From assembly GCA_051294375.1 (NCBI GenBank), contig CM119263.1:5844382-5908381 (forward strand): DNA of 64,000 bases. Direction: 5' to 3'. The position numbers were made by a program, and so were the translations under genes. The notes beneath the pieces are model-generated. The model was given only the letters and a program-made list of their open reading frames with translations. It searched no databases and was not told the origin of the DNA. Of this stretch, positions 12,643-24,103 are shown one piece after another. Within the stretch, counting starts at the first letter, position 1; the number at the start of each line of letters is the position of its first letter. The stretch comes from Paraspadella gotoi. Taxonomy: Eukaryota > Chaetognatha.

Positions 12643-12962
12643 GGTTTTTCTCCCAAAAGCTTTTTCACCAAAAATCGGATCTCGAACCGTCACACGCGAG
12701 AATTCACTCCGCGGAAGTCACCAAGTCCGAAGCTGTCTACGTTGATACACCCGTCGTCGCCCGTGCAGCAGCACGAATTTCATTCGCCTCAACCGCAGCA
12801 GACTTCGCAGCAAAACATCAGCAAACAGCAAAAACTAGTCGCTCCCAAGCCCACAGTCTGACATTCTCAACCGAACGCACCAAGCGTCTCCTTCGCCCGC
12901 ACCCCACCTCGTTTCCCCCATCCCCAGCAGTCACCAACGCCCCCTTCCTCAACAATCCCTGA
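12643..12962 (+). CDS. Possible 3' exon, Gln/Pro/Ser-rich protein
   Basis: A pyrimidine-rich acceptor (TTTCTTTCGTTTCTCCAG) precedes this segment. One frame reads a Ser/Pro/Gln-rich peptide (SPVQQHEFHSPQPQQTSQQN) of about 72 codons to a stop near 12860. A second frame stays open to 12962 as an Ala/Thr-rich peptide. No domain is visible. It could be the last exon of the transcript suggested at 11777, but the phases cannot be joined confidently. Confidence 0.25.
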
Positions 12963-14697
12963 TTCCCCAAAGTCAAGTACTACACACAATCGCCCCAACA
13001 ACCAAGCATTGTCACGTAGTTAATTTCTGTCCAGAGTTACCCATTGATTAACTATGTTTTTCGTTTCGCAATGGATTGTTTCACAAAACAAAAGGAGTAG
13101 AACACTGTGATCACTCTTCATCACATCATAGTTGAATATAGAGCGCCTGCAAAAACTATTTGCGGTCAGTACGTTCACTGTTATATTTATCCCTACGCAT
13201 GTTTCTTAAGTATTTCTTGATCGTTGATTATACAATTCGCTATCAAAATGATACAATTGTAATTCAAGCTGTAATCCCTGTAATGTTACAATTCTTTCTC
13301 TCTTTTTTGTCCCCTCCGTCTATGAAATTGGGTAAAAACAATATATAAATTATCCATTCATTTAATAAATAAGCTATGCTTTCCCCTGACTTATATAATT
13401 TATTTCTTATTACCATGATGGAAAAAAAAACGTCGCGGTAACTTTCCGGTTAGTTTACGGCATTTTAATGTAAGAATCGAAAAATAAAATCTAGATATCA
13501 AGAAATTTTGCCTCCATGTGATTCATATGAGCTGTGTATTCATTTATGCTTACTTAAAAAAAAATAAAAGTTCTCTCCAAAAAAAAATTAGTTGTTTTAA
13601 AAAAAATATTTTTTTCTTTATTTCTTTTATTCAGTATTATTGTAATATTTTATCTCTGACATTGATATTTTTATCAGATTAAGCATAAAAGATGTTTCCA
13701 TGGCCATAACTCAGTAAAAAAGATTGGTCCCCAAAAAGTAAACCAGGCTCTTATTGTTGCTGCATAATGTAATGATTTTATTTAAACAAAATCTTACTTT
13801 TACTAAAAAAATCTTGTTCTATCGTATGATCAAGCACACTATGAGAATATATATCGAAACAAAAATGATATTATTTTTGATTATAAAATATTTTTGCAAG
13901 TAGCAGTAATGTTAATAATGGCACACAGTAGATACCGTTCAGTTTTAAGCCCCTTGAAAAGTGATTTACATTCTTGGCGCGGAACAGCCACTGTTTCTTA
14001 TGGCTCCACTTGTGAGAACGGGAATACAAATTAACAAACAAGCCCAAAATAAAGTACCTTTAATTACTATTCACCGTGTTTACCCGCCGGAAAGATTGCC
14101 TCGCTTCTGATAATTGGCGTACATCTTTTTCTGAAATTTCGCTAGAGCAAAAGTAATTTTCTTTTACGAACAGTTTCTGCAAGCTTATAGGAAACTTGGT
14201 TATCACTTGCGGGCAGATGACGTGATCCGTGTCCTATAAGGAGGAACAAAAGAGAATGAGAACTGAGCATTAGAATAACTAGAAATAAACGTGCGACGCG
14301 AACGACTATAATACTAAAAAACAGACTCTCGACGACGAGATATGAATTAGAACTCTCAAAGATATATGCAGAGTGTTGAATGGTGAAAAATAAACGAAGA
14401 AAAAAAATAGGTAAACAGGGCAAGCTAGAACGATAAAATTGACAGTGCCTTGAAATCTCAATCGCTGCCTCACGACCGCATGAACAAACTATAGAAGGAA
14501 ATAGGACAACGACCGAGTACATAGATCGGACGTACGGACAGCGACACGTAAAACTCGCCGGTGTATATAAAAATAAACTCTGCATACTAAACGCTAAATC
14601 ACGCGACTACAAAAACGTAAGAATTGCTACTGCGGTACGACGCGTTTGCACATCGATACTAGTGCCGCGAAGGGCTCCAGTCACTATGCCACCACGA
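12963..14697. other. AT-rich non-genic stretch
   Basis: No gene is recognised. Homopolymer A/T runs are common around 13550-13620. A minus ORF at 14142-14585 (147 codons) is Leu/Ser/Phe-rich without a known domain and is not called as a gene. Confidence 0.5.
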
Positions 14698-14722
14698 NNN
14701 NNNNNNNNNNNNNNNNNNNNNN
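14698..14722. other. Assembly gap, 25 N
   Basis: 25 N placeholder. The sequence just to its right is the inverted copy of the sequence just right of the gap at 4630. Confidence 0.97.
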
Positions 14723-14960
14723 TATCACGCCACAAAAATGATCTCGATGACCACGCCACAAAAATTAACACAATTACTACGCGACAAATTTGACCACAAT
14801 GAGCCGAAAATCAAGAATCCACTAAAATAACCGATTAAAATTAGTACTGAAATAAGTAGTGGTTGATTCTTCTGTGATGTTATGTGTCAAGCGCCAATTA
14901 AAAAACCCTCCAAAAAAATTAATCACGCGCCAAAAATGATGACCAAAATGACCTGACCGG
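14723..14960. repeat. CCACGCCACAAAAA tandem repeat, inverted copy
   Basis: Imperfect units of CCACGCCACAAAAATGATC, the complement of those at 4655-4870, with recognisable unique sequence shared at 14760-14830. Confidence 0.8.
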
Positions 14961-15242
14961 CCGAAATGACTTCGTTCTCTCATCAAAACACATCCGTTTT
15001 TTTTTATTTTTTGCTTTAATGTTTTAGAAAAAGAAAACAATGACCTTTTTTTACATTTCGTTTCGATAGGTTTTTTAAATTGTCATTTCCTATTCCGTTG
15101 TTTCTTTTTCTTTTCTTTTTTTTTTTTTTTTTGTTATTTACTTTTTTCTCTTTTTTCCTTATCTTTATTCGATCTTTTTTTTTCTTGTCCTTTATCCTTG
15201 TGTTTTGTGCTACATTCTATATTGTTCTATATTGTTTTTTTC

Positions 15243-15986
15243 CCACGGAATTTCGCGCAAAGTGAGAGGCTCGTCTTGAGCCTTTTTAATACATTTATGT
15301 TCATAATTTAATCAATAGATACTAACCGAATTGAATTTTATTTTAGATTTCTTCACAAATTCTGCTCGATCCGATAACTCGGGCAAGATACATAAGATAT
15401 TTTTTTACGCGACAACGTAGTCATAATGCGTCATCCGTCGTTGTCGTCGTCATCATCGTCGGTCGTCGTCGTTTTCACTCGTACTGCGCACATCTCCACA
15501 TCGTCGTCGTCGTCGTTACAATCATCGTTTTAACATCGTCGTCGTCGTCGTTGTCGTCGTCATTATCGTTTTCACATCGTCGTCGTCTTCTTAATTATCA
15601 TCGTCATCGTCGTCGCCGTCGTCATTGCCGTCTCTGAAAATGTAACAGTCGGTCGAGGGTTGTACTGGGACAAAGTTCCTTCTCGTCTTCATCTTAATCG
15701 TAGTCATCCTCACAGACTGGGTCGTCGTCGTCGTCGTCGTCGTCGTCCCTGGCCCGTCCAGACACGCCCTTCTCTACCTTTTCCCCCCAGAAGTCTCGAA
15801 GATTGAAGGAGAGTCGATGAAAAAATGAGTTAGCGATGACCCTTGGGTCCACGGGGCAGCTTAAGGGCACGGGGGGGAATTGAGGGGCGCAAGGGGGGAG
15901 GGAGGGGGGAGCGACGGGGGGAGGATGAATTACTCTCGTCCATGGGAAGAGATTTTCACTTCATCACTGATTTTTTTTCTCTCTTT

Positions 15987-16036
<50 letters not shown>

Positions 16037-17170
16037 TCTCCCTCTCTCTTTCTCTCTCTTAAAGTTTCTATGGGAAATGAAAGTCTGAGTAAAAATGTAG
16101 TTGATGCTCCAGTTGAGTTTCCGTTTATCAGATCTAAAATTAACTTGAAAATTAAAAAAAATATAAATTTATATTTAAATTTTTTTGTAAAGTTCTAGTA
16201 TTATCAACGTATATCATTAAAATAAATAAACGTACTTACTAAAATATTTAAACGTACTTTTAGGACTAACTTAAAGAATTAACTTTAAAAAAAAAACACC
16301 ACACCTAATTTTGCGTTTCCCTTTTTTTGTTTTCTCTTTGTTTCTTTTTTTTCCTGTTTTTTGTTTGCTTTACTTTTTTTTAAAACTTTTTTCTTACTTT
16401 CAGTTTCTCTTCCATTTCCCAAAACAGAAATAAAATTTGCAATGGAAAATAATACACGCCCGACACTCAGGGAGCTTAAAAGAGAAAAGGAGAAGAGAGG
16501 AGAGGAAAAGAGAGGAGAAAAGAGAGGAGAGGAGAAGAGAAGAGAAAAGAAGGGAAGGGAGGGGAGGAGAAGAGAGGATAGGAGAAGATAGGAGAGGAAA
16601 AGAGAGGGGAGGAGAAGAGAGGAGAGAAGAAGAGAGAAGAAGGGAAGAGAGAAGAAGAGAGGGGAGAGAATATGAGAGCAGAGTGGGGAGAGGGAACGGA
16701 GAGGAGAAAAGATAGAAGAAAAAGAGGAGAGAGAATTTAAAGATGGATAGAGAGAAGCCAAGAAAAGTAAGAAGAAAACGAAGAGAATATAAAAAGAGAT
16801 AAAAGATAAGATGAGGAAAGAGAGAAAAGTCAATAAAAGGTAAGAAAATTATGAGGTAAGGAAGGAAAAAGAAAAGAAACAAAGGAGAAAAAAAAAGAAA
16901 AGAACGAGAAAAAGAAAAGAAAGAAAAAAAGAAAAGAAAGAAAAAAGAAAAAAAAGAAAAAAGATAAGAAAAAAAAAGATAAGAAAGAAAAAAAGAAAAG
17001 ATAGAAAAAAAGAAAAGATAGAAAAAAAGAAAAGAAAGAAAAAAAGAAAAGAAAGAAAGAAAAAAGGAAAGAGTTTCAATGACGACAAAATGCGAGCGGC
17101 GGACGGAAACAATGGAGGAAGAGCAACTCAATGTTATTTGAATATAAAAGGGAAGAGGAAGAAGAAAACG
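15243..17170. repeat. Direct repeat, copy A
   Basis: Copy A starts CACGGAATTTCGCGCAAAG and carries in order: a TTGAGCCTTTTTAATAC segment, TCG triplets, a GGGG-rich segment before a CT tract (15970-16061), a TGGGAAATGAAAGTCTGAG segment, an AT-rich piece and a long AG/A purine tract. Each recurs in the same order in 17180-19935. No gene is recognised. Confidence 0.85.
16490..17085. repeat. Purine tract (GGAGA to GAAAGAAAA)
   Basis: About 600 bp of nearly uninterrupted purine on the plus strand, first GGAGAAGA-like and then AAAGAAAAGAAAG-like. Long minus-strand ORFs here (Phe/Leu/Ser-rich) result from the tract. Its counterpart in copy B is about 19200-19850. Confidence 0.9.
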
Positions 17171-17179
17171 AGAGAGATT

Positions 17180-17967
17180 CCACAGAATTTCGCCGCAAAG
17201 CGTGAGAGGCTCGTCTTGAGCCTTTTTAAATACTTTATGATCAGTTTGTTCACAATGTCAATCCGTTAGATTACTAACCGTAAATTGAATTTTGTTTTAG
17301 ATTTCTTACGACAATTCTTTCGATCCGGATAAACTCGGGCCAAATGACATCAAGATATTTTTTTACGCGACAACGTCAGTCATAATGCGTCATCCCGTCG
17401 TTGTCGTTGTCATCATCGTCGCTCGTCGTCGTTTTCACAACATCGTCCGACGTCGTCGTCATCCAATCGTTTTCACATCGTCGTCGTCGTCGTCGTTGTC
17501 CGTCGTCATTTAGCGTTTTCTCACATCGTCGTCGTCTTCTGATTATCCATCGTCAATCGTCGTTCGCCGTCGGTCATCTGCGTCTCTGAGAAATGTAACA
17601 GTCGGTCGAGGGTTGTACGTGGGACATAAGTCCTTCTCGTCTCATCTTAATCGTAGTCACTCCCTCACAGACTGGGTCGGTCGTCGTCGTCGTTCGGCGT
17701 CGTCGTCCGCCGCCCGTCCAGAACAGACGTCCCCTTCTCTACCTTTTTCCCCCGCAGAAGTCTCGAAGAATGAAGGAGAGTCGATGAAAGAAATGAGTTA
17801 GCGATGACCCTTGGTCCACGGGGGCAGCTTAAGGCGAACGGCGGGGAATTGAGGGGCGCAAGGGGGAGGGGAGGGGTGAAGGACGGGGGGAGGATGAATT
17901 ACTTCTCGTCCCATGGGAAGAGATTTTCACTTCATCCTGATTTTTTTTTCTCTCTTTTCTCTCTCTA

Positions 17968-18007
<40 letters not shown>

Positions 18008-19935
18008 GTTCTCTTCGTTCTCTCTCTCTCTCTCTTCTCTCTGCTACTAAAATGCACAAAACTAAACACCAAGAATCTCTTTTGATAGCGGAGATACGGT
18101 ATGCTTAGAGTGTGGCAAAAAACTTCAAAGGATCTTTAAAAGAAATCTGTGAAACAATGTAGACCAATCTGTTCGTGATGAAGCAACACCGTCTCAATTA
18201 TTGCGGTTAATGGAAAAACATAGAACTTTCTAGAAGACGACAATAAAAGCGAATTCAGAGAAACTTACTTCTAAAGATAGCTTCAAAACTTTTGAAAATA
18301 ATTGGTAATAAATTGAAATGTATGGAATGTAAAAAATGAAAAGGTTCCATTATAAACTTAAGATATCTGTATAATAGAATTTTTATTTTCATTTTACCAT
18401 TTCCTCGATTTTATTTATTTAATGAATTTTTAATTGTTTTTTATATTTTTTTACATACTTGTATGTACATAATATCCATGTACGGCTTCTCTTACGATGC
18501 CCCTGTGATTGTTAAATGTGTTTTTTATTAACATTATGAGCAGAATAACATCAAACATACAAATTCAAAACTCAATCTCGTCTCTACTCTCTCTCTCGAT
18601 CGCTCTCTCTTCTCTTCTCAGTCTCTTCCAGTCCACTCTCTCTCTCTCTCTCTCATCTTTTCGCGTCTCCTCTCTCTCGTCTTCGTCTCTCTCTCTCTCT
18701 CTCATCCTCTCTTCTTCTCTCGCCTGGAGAGTCTCTTACGCTCCGTCATTTCTCTCTCTTAAAAGTTTTTGGGAAATGAAAGTCTGAGGAAAAATGTAGT
18801 TACTGATGCTCACAGTGAGTCGTTTATCCAGATGCTTAAAAATGTAACTTGAAAATTAAAAAAATATAAATTTATGATTATAAATTTTTTTGTAAAAGTT
18901 CTAGTATTATCAACGTATATATTAACAGGATAAACGGTACTTACTAAAAAATATTAACGTACTTTTAGGACTAAATTTTAAAGAATGAAACTAAAAAAAA
19001 CAAAAAAAGCGCCACACCATAATTTTGCGTTTTCCCTTTTTTCTTTGTATGTCTCTCTTGTTTCTTTTTTTTTTCCTGCTTTTTTTTGTTGCTATTTACT
19101 TTTTTTTTAAAAGCTTTGTTTCTTACTTGTCCAAGTTTCTCGTTCCATTTCCGCAAAACAGAAAGTAAAATTTGCAATGGAAATAATACACGTCCGACAC
19201 TCTAGGGGAGGCTTAAAAAGAAAAGCGGAAGAAGCGCAGAGGAAAGGAGAGGAGAAAAGGAGGAGAGGAGAAAGAAGAGAGAAAGAAAAAGGGAAGGGAG
19301 GGGAGGAGAAGAGAGGATAGGAGAAAGAATAGGAGAGGAAAGAGACCAGGGGAGGAGAAGAAGAGGCAGAGAATGACAGAGAGAGAAGGGAAGAGAGAAA
19401 GATAAGAGGGGAGAGAAGTATGACGGCAGAGTGGGGAGAGGGAAACGGAGAGAGAAAAAGATAGAAGAAAAGAGGAGAGAGAATCATTCCAGGATGGACA
19501 GAGAGGGCCAAGAAACGTACGAGAACCGCACGGGAGAATATATAAAAGAAGAAGAACAAGATAAGATGAGGAAGAGAGACAAAGTATAAGGTAGAAAATT
19601 ATGAGGGTACGCGAGGAAAAGAAAAGCAAACAAAGGAGAAAAAAATAAAAAAAGACCGAGAAAAGAAAAGCAAAGAAAAAGAACAAGAAAGAATAAAAAG
19701 AGAAAAAAAAGAAAAAAAGATAAGAAAAAAAAAAGATAAGCAAAGAAAAAGGAAAAGATAGAAAGAAAAGAAAAGTGATAGAAAAAAGAAAAGAAAGGGA
19801 AAAAAAGAAAAAAAAAGAAAGAAAAAGAAAAAAGAGGAAACGAGTTTCAATGAGCATGGCGAGGAGGACGGAAACAATGGAGGAAGAGCACTGCAATGAT
19901 ATTTTGAATATAGAAAGGGAAGAGGAAGAAAAATT
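17180..19935. repeat. Direct repeat, copy B
   Basis: Matches copy A in order and orientation. It is longer because about 18050-18640 holds extra AT-rich sequence, plus a second CT-rich segment at 18580-18765, absent from A. The copies differ by frequent small indels. Confidence 0.85.
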
Positions 19936-20283
19936 GATTCTATGCACTGCGCCGTCGGCGACTTCAAAAGCAAGTGAAAGACGAAAGAGGAAGAAGATGA
20001 GAAGGAGAGAAGAGAGAAGAGAGAGAGAGAGAGAGAGAAGAGAGAGAGGAGAGAGAGAGAGAGAGCACTCTAGAGAGAAATCAAGGAATATGGCTTGACT
20101 CGAGGGATGGGGAGAAAGAGAGCGTGGGATCGGGGGGAAAGAAAGAAGGGCAGAAAGAAACGAAAGAAGAAGAAAGAAAGAAAGANNNNNNNNNNNNNNN
20201 NNNNNNNNNNAGATTTTCTATGCACTGCGCCGTCGGCGGACTTAAAAGAAGTGAAAGACGAAAGAGGAGAGGAGAGACGAGAG

Positions 20284-20320
<37 letters not shown>

Positions 20321-20460
20321 GAAGAGAGAGAGAGAGAGAAGGCAACATGAACAAGGCACTCGAGAAAATCAAGGAATGGGCTCTGGCTTGACTCGAGGCA
20401 AGATGGACGAGAGACCAAGAGACCGGTGGGACAGAGAGAGAAAGAAAGAAAGAAAAGAAA
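19922..20460. other. Repeated contig ends around a 25-N gap
   Basis: About 19927-20185 and 20211-20460 carry the same sequence in the same orientation: TCTATGCACTGCGCCGTCGGCG, GTGAAAGACGAAAGAGGA, an AG tract, AATCAAGGAAT and TGGCTTGACTCGAGG. The gap at 20186-20210 separates two near-copies, so this is most simply an unmerged contig overlap. Confidence 0.8.
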
Positions 20461-20520
20461 ACGAAAGAAAGAAAAGAAAGAAAGAAAGAAAGAAAGAAAG
20501 AAAAGAAAGAAAGAAAGAAA

Positions 20521-20646
20521 TATAAAAAAAAATAAACAATGTGAAAAATATTGTTAATTCACAACTTAATCCTAATAAAATCGTTGTTCAAAAATATAAC
20601 TAAAAATCAAACTCTCTCTCTACCACCATCACAACACCACACGCAG

Positions 20647-20677
<31 letters not shown>

Positions 20678-20795
20678 AAATATAAAAATAAACAATGTGA
20701 AAAATATTGTTAATTCACAAGTCCTAATAAAATCGTTGTTCAAAACTAAAATCAAACTCTCTCTACATCACAAACACAACGAAAGAAAGGATTTA
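20521..20795. repeat. Tandem duplication of about 150 bp
   Basis: A unit containing ATAAACAATGTGAAAAATATTG, TCCTAATAAAATCGTTGTTC and AAATCAAACTCTCTCTA occurs at about 20525-20620 and again at about 20685-20770. GAAA repeats precede each copy. Confidence 0.85.
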
Positions 20796-20917
20796 CACAA
20801 AGAATAAACAAAGAATATAAATTCCGTGACGGAGTTCGAAGCCAAGTCAAGTTTATCGAGTTTGTTAAAGCGTCGAGTTCTCATCTTCAAACCAGAGCTT
20901 TTTGTTTTATCTTAACT

Positions 20918-21177
20918 TGTAGTCGGGCATTGCCAAGGTTCACCCCGCCTATAAGCATGACTCTTTCAGTTGTGACCCGGTGGCTCATTGAGTAAAGCCG
21001 GTACCGGGTTCAATCCCAACCCGGTGCCTACCCTGCGGGAAGAGTGAGGACGGCCGTAAGCAGCCTTGGGGGCGTGGCAAACCCTCAAGCCTGGTTCCAA
21101 GCCCAACACCCGTTCCATGTCTGTTAGAGGGGGTTATAGAAGTTATAGTAGTCCTCCTTCTGCCCCACTTAACCACA
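20918..21177 (+). mobile_element. Solo LTR-like element with tRNA-like boxes
   Basis: A 260-bp element beginning TGTAGTCGGGCATTGCC and ending CTTAACCACA. It is flanked by the direct repeat AACT (20914-20917 and 21178-21181), the mark of integration. Inside are TGGCTCATTGAG (A-box-like) and GGTTCAATCCC (a good B-box match), so it carries an RNA polymerase III type promoter. A related copy lies at 47141-47432. TG...CA ends favour a solo LTR, while the tRNA-like boxes would also suit a SINE. Confidence 0.75.
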
Positions 21178-21239
21178 AACTTCACTTCTGTTGTTAAAAT
21201 TGCGTATCGTTTTCAGGGCGCCTTACTCTCTTTCGCAAC

Positions 21240-22350
21240 CCGCGCGCCATCTTCCTTGCGCCATCCTTCCAGGGGTGCCAACTGCAGCGGCGCCAAATTC
21301 CAGGTCAACCACGAAAATCACGATATTACAAATATCTACCCGACGAGACTAAAAGACCGACCGACCGACTGTCGAGAAAGAAAAACTATCTTGTCAGTCG
21401 TTTCGATGAAAACAGAGGTACGGCAAAAAAATAAAATACAGCTCAAAAAAAAGAGAAAGAAAAAGAAAATAGAATGGGAACAAAAAAGAATAAAATAAAG
21501 GGAGAAAACAAAAAGAAAGTGACAAAAAATAAATGTATGAAAAACAAACGACCACATCAGTTTTAATAAAAACATAATTAAAATAATTAAAGAATATAAA
21601 AGCTACACTACAACAACAACAACAGCAGCAAACAAGATATTGTGACAATTAAGTACAAATAAAAAGAGAAAACGCGTTGTTTAGGAAACCGTATACTCAG
21701 TAAAAAAAAAACATCTAAACTGGACGACACCGCAACGATAACGACGACATAACGACGACCGAAAACGACGATAATGTCTCGGCTGAAATGATGATGTTGG
21801 ACGAAATGAGCGACGACAACGAAGACCGACGACAACGACGACGACATTTCAAGACCGCGCCCCCTCGTAAAGTTCTAATGCCAAAACAACGGCGTCGACG
21901 TCTTCTTCGTCGTCATCGTCGTCGTCATCGTTCGTCGTTTCGTTGAACCTTTGACCCGAATGTTGAAAAAACGCAAGAAAAGGTATTTGAAGCTGAGTAG
22001 GGATGAAGTCGAGGATAATCATATGGTGAGAAGGGGTGAAGCAGATTTGGGTCTACTTCTTTTTGGCTACATCGGCTATTTTTTATATTTTATATTATAT
22101 TCCTTCTTTCTTATATTCTCATCCTTTTAATAGCTGAAAATTTTCAAGTCAAGCTTAACATTATTTGCAATATTATCTACAGGATTAATCCTATGCAGTT
22201 GTTGTAGAATGTAGATGTCACGCACCTGTAGTATAATATTTAAAAGACATTCAGTGACATTCTAGACAATAATTTAATTTAAACATGTAAAGAGCGAGAA
22301 CGAGAGTGAGATCTATCTAGACATCTATCTTTCTGCTTGAATTTTTTTAA
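21240..22350. other. Non-genic region with CGA patches
   Basis: No gene is seen. Short CGA/CGT triplet patches occur at about 21725-21950. ORFs are Ser/Phe or Lys-rich and unsupported. Confidence 0.5.
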
Positions 22351-22351
22351 T

Positions 22352-22353
<2 letters not shown>

Positions 22354-22427
<74 letters not shown>

Positions 22428-22428
22428 C
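22354..22428. repeat. CT microsatellite
   Basis: Near-pure CT dinucleotide repeat, about 37 units, followed by unique sequence with a hairpin at 22501. Confidence 0.95.
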
Positions 22429-22500
22429 CGTTGACGTCATCCCTAACGATTTTCGAAAATACAAACGCGGAACGAAGATGACGGAGGTGGAACCGCAGCA

Positions 22501-22539
22501 CTGATCCCCAATTCCTTCGACGGGAGAATTGGGGATCAG
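22501..22539. repeat. Perfect 14-bp hairpin
   Basis: CTGATCCCCAATTC at 22501-22514 is the exact reverse complement of 22526-22539, with an 11-nt loop. TTGGGGATCAGCG repeats again just downstream at about 22544. Role unknown. Confidence 0.85.
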
Positions 22540-22599
22540 CAGACTTGGGGATCAGCGACCGAAGAGAGCAGGAATTTTGGCGCAACAGACTCATCATGG

Positions 22600-23160
22600 A
22601 ATCGGGAGGGATCACAAGGGGGAAGGGGGAGGGAAGGGGGGAGGAAAGGGGACAGGGGAAGACTGGGAGGGGTAGGAAGGGGGTGGGGGCCTGAGGGGGG
22701 AGAGAGAGAGAGGGATGGGTTAGTCAACTTGGGGAAATATAGGGTAGGGAAAGAGAAATTGGGGAAAGGGAATATGAAAAGAGGAAAAGGTCTATTGGAA
22801 TGGGAATGGAGAAAATTAAGGGGGGAATCGGAAGAAGGAGAGGAAATTAGGATGATAGTAATTTTGGAAAAAAAGTAAAAATGGAATCGAATTTGGGAAC
22901 TATAAATCAGGTTAACAGGGTTTGGAATTGTGAAAACAGACGAGGTTAAGGGTAAGCCGTTTATAAACTATTCTTGATAACGAATGTAAAATCATAATTT
23001 GTGAAACGTTTAAGCTTATCACAGAAAGAAAATCTGAAAATAGAATTGAATCCAAATTCAAGAAATGATAAAAATAGTTGTTATGCTTAAAAATTTTATA
23101 CAAATTATTTTCAGTACAATATCGTTCAAAATTAGTTTCGTTATTATCGTTTTCCTGTAG
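22600..23160. other. G-rich then AT-rich stretch, nothing identified
   Basis: 22610-22850 is rich in GGGGA/AGGGG runs on the plus strand, which could form G-quadruplexes. No gene or RNA is recognised. Confidence 0.5.
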
Positions 23161-23169
23161 CGATTTATG

Positions 23170-23460
23170 TCGAGCGACGATAAACGAACGACGACGAACG
23201 ACGACAACGACGACGACGACACGACGACGTGGCACTGAGAAAGCTTGCATAGAGAGAACGAGACGACGACGACGATGACGACGACGTCACACTTGAAGAA
23301 AGCTTGCAAAGAGAGACGATGACGACGACGACGATGACGAGCGACGTCACACTGAGAAAGCTTGCGTAGAGAGACTCCAGGTTGAACCTCCCGCTCTTTC
23401 TGCGTCGTCGTCGTCGTCCGTCGTCGTCGTCGTCGTCAGTCGTAGTCGTCGGCGACTTGA
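23170..23460. repeat. CGA repeat with tandem AAAGCTTGC units of about 59 bp
   Basis: Three tandem units share GACGTCACACTGAGAAAGCT followed by TGC and AGAGAGA, with AAGCTTGC near 23241, 23300 and 23359, separated by CGA/TGA triplets. TCG triplets follow at 23404-23440. Confidence 0.8.
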
Positions 23461-23554
23461 CGTGAAGAGAGTTCTCTGGTCTTCGGCGACAATACACAAC
23501 AACAAAAAACAAACAAATTTCAACAACAACAAACCAGTGAGAGCACATTAAAGA

Positions 23555-24103
23555 CAAGCATTTACTAATTATAACTTATTTTTTATTATTTTAATTAATA
23601 ATTAATCTTTACTTTAATATAACTTAATTTTCTATCAATTCAATCAATTTCAACCAAGTAATGATAATTCTTTTTATTCTTGGTAAATTAATAATTAAGA
23701 CAAAAAGCACATACTGTAATTAAAATTAAACATAATTCGATGAGTACATTGAATATGATTTTTCAGTGGTTATTTTTGTCAAATAAACATTTTGAATGCA
23801 AAATATTGCAAATGCTAGTAAACATAACACTCTAATAAGGGGAGATGAATAGAATTCTAAAATTATGTTGTTCAAAGAAAAACACCCATATCAATGAATA
23901 TATATATATATTATTTTCGTCTTCTACATATACAAATTTATGCAGGTACATATAAAATCAGTTCATGAGGTTTTTATTCTAAAAGCACATAGTGTTCTAT
24001 TATCCCCTGAGCGGCGTTGTCATGAACCAAACAGTTATATAAAGTGTTATTTAAAATCAATATTAGCATAAATGCGACGGTCATTAACTATATCTACACT
24101 ATC
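23555..24103. other. AT-rich 3' flank of the EGF/Ig gene
   Basis: About 550 bp of AT-rich DNA downstream of the minus-strand stop. On the minus strand GAATAAAAACC at about 23970-23980 supplies an AATAAA signal roughly 125 bp past the stop, so the 3' UTR probably ends near 23950. Nothing else is seen. Confidence 0.5.

Noticed and set aside
16285-17131. Minus-strand Phe/Leu/Ser-rich ORFs of 182 and 243 codons
   Set aside because: Direct translation of a purine tract's complement. The direct-repeat copy at 19.2-19.9 kb has different frame breaks.
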